This document shows, in pieces, positions 1 through 13,648 of a DNA stretch of 64,000 nt. Position 1 is the first letter of the stretch. Every line of letters starts with the position of its first letter. The position numbers were made by a program, and so were the translations under genes. Source of the DNA: Ophiodon elongatus (Eukaryota > Chordata > Actinopteri > Perciformes > Hexagrammidae); the NCBI GenBank assembly GCA_016806645.1, contig JACSYO010002129.1, forward strand, positions 2,935,777 through 2,999,776. Reading direction: 5' to 3'. A model generated the notes under the pieces. The model saw only the letters and a list, made by a program, of their open reading frames with translations. It was not told the DNA's origin and ran no database searches.

Positions 1-1950
1 CTGTTTTCAAGATTACCTTTGAATCAAAAGTTGGAGCAAAGGAAGACTTACACCAGAGCTTAATTTGGTTCTGGCTTTTGAGAGACATTTCAACTAATTG
101 CTTACTGTTTGATGGACATTCTGGTTTAAGAAGTTTTCAAGTAATGCGATCATCAAAGGGTGATATTTTTAAAATATAATAGGCCTGTTTTATTAACTGG
201 TTTTGTACATAAAGGTTTATGTGGGAAAACAGACATCTCAATGACCCAAATAAACCATAAAATATATCTAATAAAATCTAATTAGAATCTAATAAAACTG
301 TTTATGAACAGTATTGCTCGTGGTGGTGTCTCTAATGCTTGCTTGGCTGTGTGCGCGCTGTCATGATGTATCAGATTTACATGAGATGTTGGTGGTTTTG
401 TGTGGTTGGAGGGTTAGCTGTCATGTGGTTTGCGCCCCAGCCCGTTGTCACTATACTCCACTGAAGTGCACACACAGCTTGTGTGGGGATGCTGTAGGAT
501 AAGGAGGATTTGCATTTTGCTTAAGAAATGATTTGTTTTTTGTTTTGGTGATACCTCTATACTCTCTTCATTCTCTTTGCTCGTTGCATTGCTAAGGCAG
601 GACTTCAGTCTTCATTTTTGTTTCAGAGCTGGAATTGTCATAAGTACCTTTTGCAGTATTGTAAGAGAGGACACATTAAGCGAGGCTGGTAGTTTTCTTT
701 TTTCTCTATGAGGGAAGGGAGGTCAGAGGGCCAAGGTTTAAGAGTAACTAAAACATATCTTTGTTGTCATTTTTAGAAAGAACAGATGAGCCTGCAGGGA
801 ATTTCTGTAGTTTTGCAGGTTTTTTGGTCATAAGAATGTATTGGACTGAATATTGAAACTGAAATGTTGTCCTGATGTATGTGTAGTGTAACATTATGTG
901 TATCAACTTGGTATTTTCTAGAATAGGTTTTCTGGAGTTTTCCTGGTAAACTCCAGTGTGCTTCTTTTTCCTTTGAACACACCTCGCATTGCGTTGCTCC
1001 GAACAACACAAAGTAAAATGAATTCTTCTTCTTGAGGCCACAAAGCCCTCAGATAAACATTCAGAAGGTTAAGAGGAACCTATTTTGGCTCAACTGTAAT
1101 GTTTTAGGAAAAGAAGGGGCGTTAAATTGCAACATTTCTATGTGAGGGAATAAAAATGGACATCTGTTGATCACTCTACTGCTTAATGTCTCCCTCAGAA
1201 ATTAATGGAATACATTATTGCAAATAGTTTCCAAATGGAGCAGATTGTTTTGCCTCATTAAGACACATAATAGTATTTCACTTTCATTTCACGTTTGTTG
1301 AGTTTTAGTTGTATGATGCATCATATCCACGATATCATCGGTGGACGAGACTTTCGCATCGAGAAACAGAAAGAAAGAAATATCCAGATGGAAAGGAGAT
1401 GTCATTGCGTGGGTATGTGTAAGGTTTTCGTGTTTTCGTGTTTGGTGTCAGTTCTCTCCATCTTGTCATCCTGGAAGCCTTCCCAGCATCATTTCAGACT
1501 TTTCAAGTGTTATTGAGGCACAAATACACACCGTACAGTCATTGTACAGCGCCATATACTGTTTATCTCGGCCTGAACATCTGGCACTGAGGCTGAGTAA
1601 ATGAGCAAATGGGGATTGATGCTCTGATAGGTTTCCAAGAAACAGAAACTGGATAGGATTATAAAAAATGTAATGCATTCGTTCACACATATCGTCTCAT
1701 TCAAGTTTAATTTGTTGAAAATCGATTTATAGATTCTCCAGTCAATATTGTGATAACGGAGGTTAGCTAATATCTACAATCACACAACCACAAAACAAAC
1801 ATTGTAATTGTAATTAAAGCCCAACAAATGAGGGTGGATGAACCCCCACCAGCGTCGCCTCCATCACAATGAAATGTGTCAGAATGGCTGCATGTGTAAT
1901 TATACAGGCCACTGACTGAGTAAGTGGGCACATGTCGTTGAAAAGTGCTT

Positions 1951-1969
1951 CCCCCCCCCCTCCCCCCCC
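1951..1969. repeat. Cytosine run C10-T-C8
   Basis: A nearly pure C tract on + (G tract on -). It could form i-motif or G-quadruplex structures. Confidence 0.9.
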
Positions 1970-3696
1970 TCAAGCATACGTGACGACAGAAGAAGACGAA
2001 GAAAGCGACGTAGAGGGGAAGTCTGTGAATGAGAGAGGAGGGAGTTGTTGGGCGGTTATGGTGTGATTGGCAGGGAAATGAGTCAGTGATGTGAGGGTCC
2101 CTGAAAAGTCTAATTAACATGTACTTAGCTCGACTATTTTTGCTCCTTTCCGACGGCCTTTCCTGAAGGATTTTCTTGAGAAAAACAAAACAAAACAGAT
2201 GGCTTTGTCGTCTTTCTCCTGGGTTTCCCTCCCAAACCCTTTTCGCCTCCTGACTGCATTCTTTTCAACTTTTCAATTGTGGGAAGTTTGAATTTATCTT
2301 AAAAGAGACTTGCTGAGACCAGGGATCTCCCAGATTTCTATTTCTATCAGCCCTCTTCTTTACTCTTCTTTATCTCCTTCTATATGTTTTCTTCCTATTA
2401 CTCTGTGTCATTGTGTCTCTGTCTGTGCTCTCCTCCTCCAGGGATCCATGGGTGAAATTGAAATAGCAGCGTTTCCACTCACAGTCATCCTGAGTCTTTG
2501 ACTCAGTGCAGCCAACCGCAGGAAGAGGCCGGGTGTGAAGACATAATTTGCTCAGCACCTTGGGCTCCTGCATGTGTGTGCGTGTTTGCACCCATGCATG
2601 CATTTATTCCACCCTTTAGGCAATCTCAGAGCCTTGTGTTGGTGCAAAACCCCAAAAAAGGCCACATGCACGGTACAACCCAAACTGAACAATTGCTGAG
2701 ACACACAAAATGTTTTCCAAAAAATATCTCTCTCCTTGCTCTCAGAGCCCAGAAAGAGTATGATATACTAAGACAACACAAAGCATAACCTCCAAAATAA
2801 CAATACAGTTGAACCAAAAGCTCTCTCTGCATAAGCTTCTCTTTCCTGCAGCATTATCTGAATTAAAAAGCCTCTTTATGTTTGCATGGCCCAAAATGTT
2901 TCAGGCTCTGCCAAAAGAAGAAAAATAAAAAAACATGTATGAGTGCTCCTCTATAGTTCTACTGTATTTAAATTCAATGGACTTTTGTCCACAAGTACTT
3001 TCTTTGTTTTGATTGTGTATCAAACAGAAAAATAATATGCATAATATTTAAATGTGCAAACACTTGAAGAGGCAGCACTCTTGGCAGCTTTCATCGTGGC
3101 CCACGCTGCCACAATAAAATCAAGTGAATACACAGTTCTAGACGCTTTTGATTTCTTCCAGCAGAGAAGAAATTTGATAATTTCTTTGACACCATAGAAA
3201 ATCGTGTTGCATGGTCTCATTATGTACATTGGCCCTTTTACACTTAAACAAATAAATGTTCATAACAGTTTCTTCACACAGAGGTTGTGGCTTAGGGGCC
3301 CTTTGGATCCCTGGGCCCGGTAACATCGTTCAGTAATCCCTTCATGGGTAAAATGTCTGTGAGCTGTCGTCTCTGCCAGTTCACTTAGATGCACATGCAA
3401 ACATGCATGCACACAAGAAGACCACAGAGCTTTCCCTCTAGGTTTGTTTATCCTATGCAGTTTTTTACTGTTGTTGAGGCTACGCCTGTTTTGAGAAGAA
3501 TGAACACATGACTCACCAATCATCAACAGACAGTGAGTCGTGTAAGATCCAAAACAGGTTAGTCATGGAGCTGAACTCTGGCACACGGATGCAAAACACA
3601 TCAAATATCTACAAGTGGAGTGCTGCACATTTAAAAAACGACTTGCTAAGTCATGGTTTCAGCCTGTATCTATCAGGTATCCTCTCAGCCATTTAA

Positions 3697-3846
3697 ATGC
3701 TGGACGTCATGCTGTGCTGGGGAAAGATGCTGGCGGACAAACCGTCGACACAGACAGACAGAGCTGCTGAGGCGAAACCAGGAGGGAAGTTGGTTCCAGT
3801 GAGGCGAGATGATGCTGCTGCTGCTGCCGGATTCCTCCGAGCGTAA
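3697..3846 (+). other. 49-codon small open frame, uncertain
   Basis: It runs from an ATG to TAA and is GC-richer than its flanks. The frame contains a (GCT)4 alanine run and basic and acidic stretches. There is no visible homology and the start context (TTTAAATGC) is ordinary. It may be chance or part of a conserved element that continues to about 4070. Confidence 0.15.
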
Positions 3847-5324
3847 CGAGGGCCACATCAAGCAGACGAAGGGGAAGAGGTCGATGATGAGAGCGGAGTG
3901 ACAATGAGTCAAACCGAGGTCTTACTAATTATAGTCAGGCATTGACAGGTGCGTTGCCATTAGAAGTAACATTACCTAGTTACTAATTGGACATTATCGC
4001 CATAAGAAGTGATGGGGGGAGCGAAGAGGCTGATGTGACTCATGTTTGGGGTTAATTGGTTAATAGGCTCCAGATCTGCCTTCACTTCTGCTACACAAAT
4101 GTGTTGATGGCTACAAAGATAAAGTGTAATGTACTTATATAATGTTTCAAAAGCAAAAGCATTTTTCCTTGTTTGATTTGATATGGTTAGGTTGAGAGAC
4201 CTTACTGTCAAGCATCCTGCCTACTGACGTGTCCCTAAGCAGCACACTGCATTTCTCTAGGGCCGCTGGAAAATAAAAAGAAAGAGGACTTTGCTTACAA
4301 TAAAATGTGCTTTTACCATCAGTATGTAAGGTGCCCTGTGGAGTTTTCTTGTAAACAAAGAAACGTTACGTTTAAGCTCAGCGTTTCTCACCAAAGTGCA
4401 TTCTATGTATCCTTGAGAATGTACAGAATGTGTTTCCTTCCAAAACGCCTTTTTTTAAAAAAAAAATATCTTCTACTGTGCATTGTTTACTAAACATTCA
4501 TGTTTGCAAGCTTGCAGTTTTCTTTTTCACTGCCTTTGCTGGCACGACACTCTTTCTTGTATTACCGCCATCAGCTGCAAATCGATGTAATAGCTTGACA
4601 CCAGCAGCAAAAAGGTGTATATGTCACTCGGGAGCATACTATAAACAAAAAATACCATTTACACTGGATAATAGTAAATGGTCCCCAGACATCACTGTGA
4701 TGAATTAAACCTTTCATGAAACATCAACAAACAGAAAAAAACCTAAAACTACAATTAGATTAAAAGACTATCATACTGTGTGTGAGTGTGCGTGTGCGTG
4801 TGTGTGTAATGAGGTGCTAGGGGGGAAACAAAGTGAACAACTACTGTTGCTATGGTGATAATGGGTTAGAGAAAATGACGTGATAGATTAAAAGTCAACG
4901 GAGAGAAAACAATCAATGGAGAGGAGGAAGAAAAACAGTACAGAGAAAATCACTATGTGGCTTAATGCAATTAAGTGTGTGCACGTTCTTCATGAAAGGC
5001 AAACAAACTGCAACTACCAAGGAGACTGTGGAGAAATCTCTACCATATAATGATGAAATGTTCCCTTTCCTTCGGGCTGAAGCTCAGCTGCCTGGCTGAA
5101 AGAAAATACCATGCGGGGATGTTTATAGCCAAGAGGATCCCCAGTTATTCTCTCCTACTGTAGTAGTGTGACTCCACAACAACTGTGTGTTGTTGTCAGG
5201 CTAGTCCAAACACACGCTGCCGGCAGCCATGCCTGCTCAGGCAACAGTGTGACCTGCCGCGGTGAAGGGCAAACACTGCCTATTGCACTCAATGGATGCT
5301 TTAAAAAAGAGTGTGCCCTCATCA

Positions 5325-5331
5325 GTGTGTG

Positions 5332-5374
<43 letters not shown>
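5325..5374. repeat. (GT)n microsatellite
   Basis: About 25 units with one C interruption. Confidence 0.95.
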
Positions 5375-5375
<1 letters not shown>

Positions 5376-5578
5376 TGTCAGTATGAGCCAGAGAAAGGCA
5401 GAGAGAGATTTCTGTAGTGTTTGTAAGCAGGTAGAAATTATGGTGTGAAAATAGAGAGACAGTGAAAACAAAATTGAGGCATCTTGAAGGACTGATGGTC
5501 AGAACTGAAGAGAAAGAAACGGAAAGGAAGATGGAGAACAGACAGAACAGGAGATGGGTGTCAGAGACGAAGCCCATC

Positions 5579-5579
<1 letters not shown>

Positions 5580-5609
<30 letters not shown>

Positions 5610-5687
5610 CTGTGTGTGTGTGTGTGTCTGTGTGTGTGTGTGCGTGTGCGTGTGCGTGTGCGTGTGTGCGTAGGTGTGTAGGTGGGT
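5580..5687. repeat. Compound (TG)n / (TGTGCG)n microsatellite
   Basis: A (TG)n array with two C interruptions passes into a TGTGCG hexamer array, then GTAG units. It lies only about 200 bp from the previous array. Confidence 0.95.
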
Positions 5688-5985
5688 GGCATCAAAGCCG
5701 TCAGCCAGTCACAGTGGGCCTCACCGAAAAGGCTCATGTCCACAACGTTGAGACCAACTGTCAATTAGACCGAGTGAGGACGGACAGCTTCACCTGCTGG
5801 CATCGCTGTGGTTGTGTGATGCTTTTCTGATGGAAAGAAAACATCTCTGGGTGTTTATTCCTTATCTTTAACAACTTAAATAAACTCCAATACAGTTAAG
5901 AATTGATATCTGCTGGTTTTGTGTTGGAGGAAAATAGCAACTTCACTGATATGTCACACACAATGGCCTAAAACTGTGTGACTAA

Positions 5986-6110
5986 ACCATAGACTGGATA
6001 CTTGACTCAAAGATGGCGCCCACTCACTTGCATGCAAATTGCTCATGGAGCGCACAAGCCCAGAACGTTTTCTAGCCTCCAGGTTTCTTCCACGTTGTGC
6101 AGCCCACTGT
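5986..6110 (-). mobile_element. Possible reverse copy of the ACAGTCTATGG-end repeat
   Basis: CCATAGACTGGATACTTGAC followed by AAAGATGGCGCCCAC resembles the reversed terminus and gene-poor body of that family. The far edge is not visible. Confidence 0.35.
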
Positions 6111-7855
6111 GCATTAGTGGGATAATATCACACAGCAAAGGTTTTACAAATATATAACCTTTATGGATTCAAGATTAACAATACAGAGATATTTCCACTA
6201 GATGTGCCGCAGTTCGTTTCCGAAGCGACCCAGGAGCAGCTCTCTGCTCCGCTCCGCTAAAAGCGTGAGTTCACCCCTGAAGCTTTTAGCCGTACGCTGT
6301 TAGCAACATGTGCTGAGGTTAGCACAACAAGTCGACTGGTGTGCGAGTCAGTCCCACTGTATGGTGAGCGCAAATGAAACAGCCTGTGGCTTCAACAGCA
6401 AGCGAGACAGACGACTTTTGCTGAATATTCGCCGTTGTCACCCAGATGTGCCGGTCATCGGAACAAGAGAACAACCTCCTTAACCCATGCTGCTTTCAAG
6501 CAGCCTTTACACTAAAACAGAACGGGATAAAACAAAGTAATTGGTATTTACATTGGCATATAGCCACGGTGGAACTAACTGAAGTGAAACTCCTCCCAAT
6601 AAACACTATTTACTTTTTTTTCTATGCATTTTGGTATTTTTTATTTCATCGCATAAGATATGTTTTTCAGTTCTACAGACTATCGTGACCCGTAACCTTT
6701 TGGATACGTTTTTATACAATACACAAGCTTTTGAAATGTTCTTTCTTTTTACAATTAAAATATTTGATCAAAGTCAACCAAAAGGCTACTTCAGTCCCCA
6801 GCAGGAGGATTGTCTTTGACATTTGCACTACTAGAGTATTAGTAAAGATTGTGAAGTCATGTTTATATGAAAGTGTCAAGAAATTGAACTTTTTTCTTTA
6901 ACTTTTGCTGATATCAATTTAAAATGTATAAAGATTATGAGCACCGAAATGTCTTATTATTCTTCTGAAATAAAGTTGTTGTTTTTTGTTCAGTAAGGAG
7001 AGAAATGGGTTTCCGTCATCACTAGTAGCTGATTAGTACTTTTGAAGGGAAAATTATTTATTTTATACTTTTGGCCTTTTTCCAGAAAAAATAAATCATG
7101 GCCAGAATGCACCGTTTAAAAATAAATAATCAGGGGTTGGGGAGGTCACATCCTTGTCACCTTTTTCACCTCTGATAAGTTTGCATTTCTGATGATTGCC
7201 ACACCATAACCCGTCAACAATCTCTTTCACACAATCACAAACACACATGCACGTACACACTATTCAAATAGAGACACTGACAGCCATCTTAGTCCCTGGG
7301 TGGAAAGATTGACTTCAAAAGATCAATCTCATCACTTGTTGGAACTAATCTGTCTTCTGACGCTGATGAAAACACTAATGAAGCTGTGCCTCAGTGGAAA
7401 AGAGAAGAAGACAGAGGACAGTGGGCAGATGAACTGACAGCAGAAAAACAGACACATACACAATGAATGTGAGGGCAAGACTAACAGAAAAAAGCTTTTC
7501 AAAGGACAAAGAAAGAATTAAAACCACCACATTGAGCTGACATTTCACACACCAGAGGAGATTTAAAATGACAACTATAACTGGGTGTGTTGTCTTTAGG
7601 ATTGTCTCTGTCTTCACAACTGTGGCTGTAAAGGGAGAAACTGGCCCCTGTATTGACTATCCATCACTGATTTAATTAGTGGAACGGCATCTCTCTTTCT
7701 CCACCTGCAGCAGCCTGTCAGTGTTTAGTGGTCCATCATGTTCAGACTTTCTCACTGTGGCCTCATTATGTACAAGGCCGATTTATAGCCTGTAAATCAG
7801 GCTGCCAACGCAAGCGGTTAACTGATGTTGTGTTTAAGTTCACAGATGTTACATA

Positions 7856-7856
7856 G

Positions 7857-7911
<55 letters not shown>

Positions 7912-7918
7912 ATGTGTG
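7856..7918. repeat. (GT)n microsatellite
   Basis: About 30 units. Confidence 0.95.
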
Positions 7919-8068
7919 CCTGTTCTCTTGGCAGTAAATGCATTGTCTTGTGTATCTGCCATTTGTTGTGTGCCTCCTCTGGTTGTACGCCTTTCTAGTC
8001 TTGTTAGAGAATTAAACATCAAAAGGCATTAGGATATCAAACACAGCACTCGCTACATGCATATATGC

Positions 8069-8087
8069 GCACACACACACACACACA
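8069..8087. repeat. Short (CA)n microsatellite
   Basis: Nine units following ATATATGCG. Confidence 0.9.
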
Positions 8088-8335
8088 GAAATACATGCAA
8101 ACACACAGGATATGTATGAGCTCATTAGTGAGAAATGGTACAGAGAGCAATGTCAGCAATCTCCAAGTGAGCCCACTGGATTAAGGGATACAGTGATTTT
8201 TGATGATGAGATGTGGAGTTGATTATGGAGATGATGCCGTGTGTACCACTTAGCTGAGATATGGCTGTATTAGACAGTATTATCCATCAGTTACAATCTA
8301 ATCTACAAGCTTTAGTATCATAGAGAAACACGCTA

Positions 8336-9050
8336 TTGGTGGAAGAAGTACTCAGATTTTTTTACTTTATAAAAATACCCCAATTACAAGTAAAAGTCAT
8401 GCATTTAAAATCCTACTTAAGTACTACTTACTTATTATCAGCAAAACGCACCGATTGCAATTTTCTTGGCCGATTCCGATTTCCAAGCCACTGGTTACTT
8501 AATTATGCAAAGTATTTTATATTCTCATCATATCTGACTAAAATGGAAGGAGTCTCCATGTCTGTCCTTCGATCCGATCGACTTCCCACATGGCGGGTAT
8601 ATTGTTGTTGACCAAAAGAAGTGTAGTGTTGAGTGCGACCTCTAGAGCTTGAGATCTACGAGACATATTTATTACTAGTGGGTTATGTAACATTCACAAT
8701 GTGCATTAAGAGGGGACCCCTTTTAAAGGTTACACTGCCGAGCAGCATGCTGCTCACAGCTCACAATAGTATTTAATTCAACCATCATTTTAACTCGGAA
8801 ATTATTGCAGTATAGTCTTCATTAACAATATAGCAGAGTAAAAAAAATTCTCAACCATAAAAATCATAGGCACCAAGAAACACAAATAAGAAACTTAATA
8901 TCAAGTAAAGCAATTATAATTTAAGGCAAATTAATCAACAGGAAGTGAAATGAGCTGACATTTTAATTGTGTTGTTACGTTTTGCACCCAAATGACACGT
9001 ATACTCAAGCATCGCTACGCAACAATGCCATGGTGGGTGTATTGCTCAGG
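8336..9050. mobile_element. Palindromic-element end followed by another DNA-transposon remnant
   Basis: GGTGGAAGAAGTACTCAGA at 8339 and the following AAGTAAAAGTC / TACTTAAGTACTAC words are the left end of the same palindromic family as at 32004-33664. From about 8445, words like CACCGATTGCAATTTTCTTG and GGCCGATTCCGATTTCC resemble a different fish hAT-like repeat that interrupts it. No right end was found. Confidence 0.45.
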
Positions 9051-10399
9051 ACCCAAGGGATCGCAGTGAGGAGTTGTTTGGATTAGCGGTTCTCGAGAAA
9101 GCTGCAAGCAGCCACACAGGAGGCCAGACAATCAGCCCGTTGCAAACAGTCGTGTTGTCAGCGGTCACTGCACTAGGGTTCTTTTTGGATAAATGTAGCT
9201 ACTTTCCACCTCTGACACACACATGGTAGACACAGGTGTTGGTCCGTTAATCCATCCCTGTCGCGCTCTGATTAATAGCAGAGGCGAGATCCTGTGTTCA
9301 GATGCATTCGCACAGAACACCACACACCCTTTCATCGCAACCCAACTTTCATCATCAAACACAGCATTTAATTAGACTGACTGGGATATGGGGCCGGCTT
9401 TTATATGCACGTTGTGTGTGAATGTGTGTGGGCCTCTCTCTGACGTGTGCTGCAGCTAAGCCTTTGTTGCTGTATTCACACAGAGGCCAAGCGGGGCTTT
9501 CAACCTGCGAAAGCACCGTCTCTTCCTGGGTGCCCCGCCATCTGACTGGAGGTCTCTGTGGCTGCAGTTGTCAGGCTCCATTAGGCGACACCGGTGGCAA
9601 ATAGCTTCATCTCCACTCGGTGATAATTGAGCTGAATGGCTGCGAGAGAGGCTGACCTGTTCGGAGGATAGTTGACTTTGTCGAGAGGTAGTGGAGAATC
9701 CCACTTAGTGGAATAGGAATCCAGGCTTACCACTGTGCTTATACCATAAATAAAGCAAAAAAGACTGCATACAGCATGCAAACACATGCAGCTGTTACAC
9801 CTATCTGATATAAACATACATAAGTGCATATAAACATTAAGCTTCAGAAAAACTGAGCAGGTGGCAGTTTGAAAACTTACAGTTTTAAATTACACGGCGT
9901 TATCCTACTTAATTAGACAGGTGCTCTGCTCTTTGTGCTTGTTTATCAATGAAAAGTTCAACATTGAGTGCATTAAATTATACTGAGCTGCGACTTTACT
10001 TTAGTATATTTGCTGTAGATTTACAGACAGTAGTACATATTGTAAATGACTGCGTTCCTGTGAAAACAATGTACCTCCAACTTTTCAGCTTTGTGGCAAT
10101 GCTTTCTTTTAATAGTTTATCTATTTTAAGAGAGTAACTTTCTTAACTTTTCTTAGTTTATCAACAAAAAAAATAAAAGTGCCAAAAATCTGAGATTTTT
10201 CATTCAACAAGTCCTCAGAATGAAACAACAAAATATATATTTGCTGCATGCCCTGCTGAATGACACATAAGCGTTTTCTGATTTGATCACATCATCAGGA
10301 AGACATGATATTCTATCGTTCTCAAAAATACAAGCGTTGACTGATCCTACACTTCTGTTGTTAGGTCTGATTAGGTGGAGGAACAAAACCAATTTGGTT

Positions 10400-10740
10400 A
10401 GGATGAGGAAAAGATCATGGATTGGGTTCAAATTACCACTTAGTTATGGTTAGGGGAGTTTCGTCATCATGGTTACAATAATAACTGAGTAGTTATGGTC
10501 AGGGAATGTCCATGGGCATGGTTAAAGAAACCAATGCTGACCCAAGGAAACAGGAAACCTGTTAATGTCCAACGTTTTGTTGACCAGTCCATCCACCTCG
10601 ACCTCCTCCGTCTGCAGAATTTGTGGCTCCGAAATAACGTCAGCCGACTTCTTCGTTCACGACCGACAAGAGTCATAATTCATATGGCCACGAGAGGACT
10701 TCACTTGAACGTAAACAAAATTTGTGAGTGTACGCTGAGA
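10400..10740. repeat. Probable dispersed repeat upstream of the SINE
   Basis: Recurring TTAGTTATGGTTAGG / GTTATGGTCAGGG words and a CCGAAATAACGTCAGCCGACT block resemble the diverse 'GGTTAGGG' fish repeats. I cannot place the borders or the family. Confidence 0.35.
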
Positions 10741-10840
10741 TGTCGGATACTTGTTTTTCTTTCCCTTTTCATTGGAAAGTGAGGAAATCTAATACATTGC
10801 ACATGGCAAAAAGAAAATCCTGTTTTCATTACAGTAAGCA

Positions 10841-11040
10841 GTATGGGGGGCTTCACTGGCCTAACGGCTTGTGACCAGAAGGTTACCAGTTCCATCTGGA
10901 CCGGCAGAATAAATCTGGTGGGATGGAGAAAGCTGAAGAGCAGCCTCATATGGTGCCTTAGAGCCAGGCCCTTAACCCCATAACCCCGACCTGCTGGAGC
11001 TGCTCAGTGACCGTATGAATAGACTCTGGTCATACTAGGA
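10841..11040 (+). mobile_element. tRNA-derived SINE
   Basis: An A-box-like TGGCCTAACGG (10857-10867) is followed by a B-box-like AGTTCCATCT (10888-10897), then the block GACCGGCAGAATAAATCTGG and a tail containing GCCCTTAACCCCATAACC. This order matches a widespread fish SINE whose head comes from a tRNA. It is diverged, with no intact cloverleaf. Confidence 0.7.
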
Positions 11041-11708
11041 AAAAGAGAAAATTGCTCTCAGTGAAGTTTTCATAAATACGTGCAAAACAATTTAAAATAC
11101 TGAACCGATTACGGAAGAGATAACAAATGTGTCTGTATGTCTCAGCAATTTTGTCTGTTATCAGAGCCTAAAACATTAAATAAATTACTAAATAATTTGC
11201 CAAATTGTATAGTTAGTTAACGGAACAAAAACACCACAATGTGCATAAAAATAGACAAAAACAAGACGATCTTTAGCGAGCAGGTAGAACTTAAAATAAG
11301 GAGGAAAGAAGCCAACATGCAGAGACTAATTGCTGGCTAAGAATACCCATGAAGCGTTTTCCTGCTGCCGACATCTCAATTTAATTCCACCAGTGAATAA
11401 TAACGTGTTGTTTTACTAAACTTACAAAATCAGATTTTCAAATGGGGCAGTTTTACAAGGTTGCAAGCCAACTATTACCATACTACCATAAAAGTTTAAG
11501 AAACAGGGAAAACAACAGAACTTTTCAGGTCATCTATCACACACAGTGCTCTGCAGCAGTCCCCATTTTACCTCCAGTTCCTCCGGTGTGTTTATTAAAG
11601 CTTTGAGAGAACCGGACTACTGGCTGTTAACATACCTGTGCGTTAATCACTGCGACATCACCACGGAAACCAAGGAGGACAGGCCCCAGGTGGCCATCTC
11701 TCTCTCTC

Positions 11709-11715
11709 ACACGTG

Positions 11716-11749
<34 letters not shown>

Positions 11750-11781
11750 CACACGCACACACACACGCACACACACACACG

Positions 11782-11813
<32 letters not shown>

Positions 11814-11826
11814 CACATCACACACA
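11709..11826. repeat. (CA)n microsatellite with periodic G substitutions
   Basis: About 118 bp with CG steps at intervals (GCACAC blocks), an old interrupted array. Confidence 0.95.
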
Positions 11827-13648
11827 GAGGGAAACTATATTTAACCAATGCATGATATAAACACTAAAGACAAGGAAGTGTACTTGCAAAACAAGAGCCG
11901 TAACACAACAAACCGTACCATTTTCCATGAAGGCAACAGGAAACTAAAAAAAGAAGGTCACTATATTATGTCCCTTTAAAGTCATGTGACCTGTTGAACG
12001 TTGACCAGAGCTTGGAGCAACATTATACACTCTGCTTTGACCAAACTACTGTAGGCATACTCTTGAAAAGCATTCAACCCCTATAGCACTGAAAGCTTCG
12101 TTAAGCTCCTGATACTTTACACATTCTTGAAATTACAATCAGTACCCACAGGATTCGATAATAATCACCTCTTTGATGAATCCTCCATCTTCTGACTTGA
12201 TGAACACAGCTTTACATGAGTGCTTAAGGAAAGTGCTTGGAAAGTGTAACGTCAACAAGAAAACAAACCCAGGAAATTGCAGGATGCACATCCAGCCTAT
12301 GGAGTACATACAGTAAGAGAGACAGACAAAGCCCAGAGCAGGACGTAATTACACACATGGTAATCCTCAGCAGCCGTCTGTCACAATAATGTGTTTGATG
12401 GGGAAACTGTGTGTTATGTTGTTTGATTCATTACATTTCTTTGATCATTATCATACAGCATTAAGGATATACTCACTGTATTTAAAATGCCAGCTCACAG
12501 TATATCATATATTATTACGATTCAATGCCAATGTAATGTGTTTGTACAGAGGAGAAGTAAAAATGACTGTTAATTTGACTGTTGATTTGAATGATGAATA
12601 ACTGTGTAGGCCGGAATCTAAAATGGTTCATAATATCTTAACAGGCAGCTGTTACTACGTCCCGTCTGCGATTTGAGTACTTTGCACGTTACCATAACTC
12701 TGTTTGATATGTTGAACCATGCTGTGATTTGAATCACAGGGTAACATATGAAAAGGTTGGTCATTTATATCTGGTTATTTTCCACAACTGGACCCACAAA
12801 AGAGTGACAGCTAAAACCCCGTTTTATAGAGAGCCAAAGTCCTGACAAGTCCCTGCTAGCCACTGTTTTACTAGCCTCTGACTAACTCAACTCTCATTAA
12901 GCATTTCTTTAATTGTTCTTTTTGAAAAAATGAATGTGCTGCTGGGGGTTTACTGTCCATACAACCTTTTAGCTGTAATCTCTGCAGTCATCTCTATCCT
13001 AACTAACCACGACCCTTCGACTCATGGACTTTCCTCGTCTATCGATGTGTGACGTTTCACCTGCAATTGTTGCTTTTTAACCCTCAGCACACTGTATTTA
13101 ACATAAAAAAGACTACAGACTGTTGGGTGCATGGTATTTTTTAAAAGCACTTTTTAAAACAGAAACAGAAAACAATGAGTTTGAAATTGGAATAATAGAA
13201 TAAAGAGATATGACAAAAGGACAAAAAAGTAGGACTTATACCTTTGGGATCTGCAGGTGTCCCAGTTGGTAGGAATACGATTAAAGGACACTTAAAACAA
13301 TAAAGTAGTGAATGAAAAATCATAGTAGACCTTTTCCTTATCAAAACATATTCAGTCAAACATGATGAGAAAGGTAAGGCTGTGCTCCATGGCTGAATTT
13401 ATAGGCATGAATATTATTACAAATATTAGTGGGATTTTTGTTTTTTTCATACTTCTGTTTCACTTTGACTCTCAGTAATGTGGGAAGAGCACAACACTGA
13501 GCGTGTGGGAGCTGCCGATTAACTCTGTGGGTTTTGACAGAACATGGACGAAAAGTAACGTGTAGTGTTATTCAGTGCTGAGTGGAATACAATCGTAACA
13601 GTACGATGGGTTCTCGCAAATTTTTAATGCTGTAAAGAGACAGACGTC

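Larger units (their letters stand above)
1..5320. other. Gene-free stretch, 0-5.3 kb
   Basis: AT-rich intergenic or intronic DNA. Apart from the C run at 1951, the small frame at 3697 and a short (GT)n at 4780-4807, I see no gene or clear transposon. The stretch at about 3905-4070 is repeat-free, with TTACTAATTA and GGTTAATTGGTTAATAGG words that look like a conserved non-coding element. Confidence 0.6.
5690..11700. other. Gene-free stretch, 5.7-11.7 kb
   Basis: Contains the repeat remnants and microsatellites listed separately. 9100-9400 is unique-looking, with GATTAATAGCAG and ATTTAATTAGAC words. 6600-7800 and 9400-10400 are AT-rich, and I recognise nothing in them. Confidence 0.6.

Noticed and set aside
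10430..10445. tRNA B-box (GGGTTCAAAT)
   Set aside because: No A-box at the right distance and no cloverleaf; part of a dispersed repeat.
11546..11860. Frames across the CA/GT array in both directions
   Set aside because: Dinucleotide repeats lack stops in several frames; no gene evidence.
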